The translations under genes were made by a program, and so were the position numbers. From contig JBKPQY010000179.1 in the NCBI GenBank assembly GCA_046734315.1, forward strand, positions 1-11,997: DNA of 11,997 nt, read 5' to 3'. Below the pieces are notes generated by a model that saw nothing but the letters and a program-made list of their open reading frames with translations, did no database searches and was not told where the DNA came from. Positions 10,782 through 11,997 of this stretch are shown here, piece after piece. The stretch's first letter is position 1, and every line of letters starts with the position of its first letter. This stretch comes from DASXRA01 sp046734315 (lineage in GTDB: Bacteria > Actinomycetota > Actinomycetes > Mycobacteriales > Jatrophihabitantaceae).

Positions 10782-11769
10782 ACAGCCCGTCGAGGAAGGC
10801 GAGTAGCGGGTCGGGTGGTCGGTAGCGGCCGGGTATGGTGCCGGGCGGGGTGACCCGGGCGATGGCCCGCTCCTTCTGCGCCATATCGGCATGCAGGTAG
10901 AGCTGTGCGGTGGCGATCTGCTCGTGGCCGAGCCAGAGCGCGATGACCGCGACGTCGACTCCGGCTTGCAGCAGTCGCATCGCCGCGGTGTGTCTCAGGG
11001 TGTGCATGGTGACGTGTTTGCTGGACAGCGACGGGCAGGCGAGCCGGGCGGTCGCGAAGTGCTGGGCGAGGCGGTGTTCGACGGCGTCGCGGCTGAGCTG
11101 CGCGCCGGTGCGGGTCGGGAACAGCGGATCATGCGGCGACCCGGCGTGCTCGGCGAGCCAGCCGCGCAGCACCGCGACGGTGAGCGTGGTGAGCGGGGTG
11201 GCGCGTTCTTTCCGGCCCTTGCCCAGGCAGTGCACGTGCGCGCCCGCGCCGAGGTTGACGTCGCCGCGTGACAGGCCGATCAGTTCGGAGATGCGCAGCC
11301 CGGTCTGCACGGTGAGCACGAGCATCGTGTGGTCGCGCCTGCCGGCCCAGCTGCCGCGGTGGGGTGCGGCCAGCAGCGCGTCGACCTCGGGCTCGGTGAG
11401 CCAGGTGAGCAGCCTGCGCTGGTAGCGCTTGGGTGGGATGGCCAGTACCCGCTGAATGCTCGCGGCGTGCTCAGGGTGGTGCAGCGCTGCGTAGCCGAAC
11501 AGTGAGTGGATCGCGGTGAGCCGGGTGTTGCGGGTGCGCACGGTGTTTCCGCGCTCGTGTTCGAGATGGTCGAGGAACGCGGCGACCAGCGGCGCGTCCA
11601 GGTCGGCGATGTCCAACCCGGACGGTTTCTTGCCGGTCTTCGTCGTGGCGAAGCCGAGTAGTAGCCGGAAGGTGTCGCGGTAGCTGGCGATGGTGTGCCC
11701 AGAGGCGCGGCGTTGGGTGACGAGCCGGTCGGTGAAGAGGGCCTGCAGCAGCGGTGCGAGCGCGGTCAT
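10780..11769 (-). CDS. Tyrosine recombinase, last gene of the tandem set
   Basis: A complete 329-residue site-specific recombinase. The N-terminal SAM-like core-binding domain (about 8-105) includes LVTQRRASGHTIASYRDTFR and TVRTRNTRLTAIHSLFGYAA; the catalytic domain (120-300) has R159 in TGLRISELIGL, K187 in GKGRKER, H256 and R259 in MHTLRHTAA, H282 in WLGHEQ, and the nucleophile Y291 in TAQLYLH. The C-terminal tail TPPGTIPGRYRPPDPLLAFL is typical of the third recombinase of tandem recombinase elements rather than of XerC or XerD. The ATG overlaps the stop of the upstream gene as ATGA, indicating translational coupling. It is not closely related to the integrase at 77-1267, which has an AP2-like domain this protein lacks. 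Confidence 0.93.
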   Translation of the reverse strand: MTALAPLLQALFTDRLVTQRRASGHTIASYRDTFRLLLGFATTKTGKKPSGLDIADLDAPLVAAFLDHLEHERGNTVRTRNTRLTAIHSLFGYAALHHPEHAASIQRVLAIPPKRYQRRLLTWLTEPEVDALLAAPHRGSWAGRRDHTMLVLTVQTGLRISELIGLSRGDVNLGAGAHVHCLGKGRKERATPLTTLTVAVLRGWLAEHAGSPHDPLFPTRTGAQLSRDAVEHRLAQHFATARLACPSLSSKHVTMHTLRHTAAMRLLQAGVDVAVIALWLGHEQIATAQLYLHADMAQKERAIARVTPPGTIPGRYRPPDPLLAFLDGL

Positions 11770-11997
11770 GACTGGCTCGCTTGGTGCTGCTCGAGGTGGG
11801 CCGCGGCCAGCCGCATCAGCTCGGGGACCGCGGACAGATACCAGTAGGTGTTGGCTGGCTCGACGTGCCCGAGGTAGGTAGAGAGCACCGGCAGCAGGGC
11901 AGGGATGTCGGCGCCGTCGCGCTGCCAGTCGATCAGCGTATGAACCGCGAAGCTGTGCCGTAGATCGTGCACGCGGGGGCGGACGGTGTCGGTGCAG
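11766..11997 (-). CDS. Tyrosine recombinase, C-terminal fragment cut by the window edge
   Basis: The last 76 residues of a second tyrosine recombinase, with the reading frame open to the right edge (beginning CTDTVRPRVHDLRHSFAVHT). Catalytic HDLRH, the LGH motif in STYLGHVEP and the nucleophile tyrosine within NTYWYLSAVPELM are all present; the first arginine and the N-terminal domain lie outside the window. The WYLSAVPELM pattern is typical of the middle recombinase in tandem recombinase elements. Its TGA at 11768-11766 overlaps the ATG of the next gene. An internal GTG at 11972 is not a likely start because it sits inside the catalytic domain. Confidence 0.88.
   Translation of the reverse strand, partial: CTDTVRPRVHDLRHSFAVHTLIDWQRDGADIPALLPVLSTYLGHVEPANTYWYLSAVPELMRLAAAHLEQHQASQS

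Larger units (their letters stand above)
10686..11997 (-). mobile_element. Partial RIT-type (recombinase in trio) element, downstream end
   Basis: Two tyrosine recombinase genes overlap by four bases on one strand, and repeats close the downstream end. RIT elements carry three overlapping tyrosine recombinase genes between inverted repeats. The right edge of the window cuts the second gene, so the third gene and the other end would lie outside. The two-gene core and the end repeats are seen; the trio is inferred. Confidence 0.7.

Overview
The window is high-GC DNA from an actinomycete (phylum Actinomycetota). GC-rich third codon positions, TANNNT -10 motifs placed for leaderless mRNAs, tRNA genes without encoded CCA, and the order 5-FCL / galU / glp / rimJ / sepX beside fmdB and mscL all point there. 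From memory, the same order occurs in Mycobacterium tuberculosis around Rv0985c-Rv0996. The genus cannot be fixed from the sequence.

Layout. (1) 1-1468: the edge of an integrated element. A tyrosine integrase reads toward the 3' end of a tRNA-Arg(CCU) gene; the gap between them holds a palindrome, three short direct repeats and a hairpin. (2) 1540-1935: a probably decayed secreted lipoprotein gene, divergent from moaC. (3) 1970-3657: molybdopterin genes moaC-mogA-moaE on the plus strand, with moaD convergent on the minus strand. moaD has no ATG, GTG, TTG or CTG start and appears to begin at ATC. (4) 3661-4351: a repeat protein made of four 18-residue units, and a small charged protein. (5) 4378-6547: minus-strand mscL, a SAF-domain (CpaB-like) protein, an FmdB/Ruc-type zinc-ribbon protein preceded by a CIRCE-like operator, and 5-formyltetrahydrofolate cyclo-ligase. 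(6) 6566-10198: plus-strand galU-glp-rimJ-sepX/glpR, tightly packed as far as rimJ. (7) 10300-10373: tRNA-Ala(CGC). (8) 10686 to the right edge: one end of what looks like a recombinase-in-trio (RIT) element, with two overlapping minus-strand tyrosine recombinase genes and a set of inverted and direct repeats at its end.

How the genes work together. MoaC, MoaD, MoaE and MogA cover cyclic pyranopterin formation, sulphur insertion and adenylylation in molybdenum-cofactor synthesis. Glp belongs to the MoeA/gephyrin family that inserts molybdate, but its linkage to sepX/glpR suggests the cell-division role described for actinobacterial Glp. The fmdB gene with its CIRCE-like site is a likely HrcA-controlled stress gene. 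A conserved housekeeping block is thus bracketed by two unrelated integrating elements, each next to a tRNA gene.

The most notable observations are the moaD gene with a non-canonical start, in frame behind a single stop codon; the CIRCE-like operator before fmdB; the repeat set at the RIT end; and a substitution in the nucleotide-binding loop of GalU.
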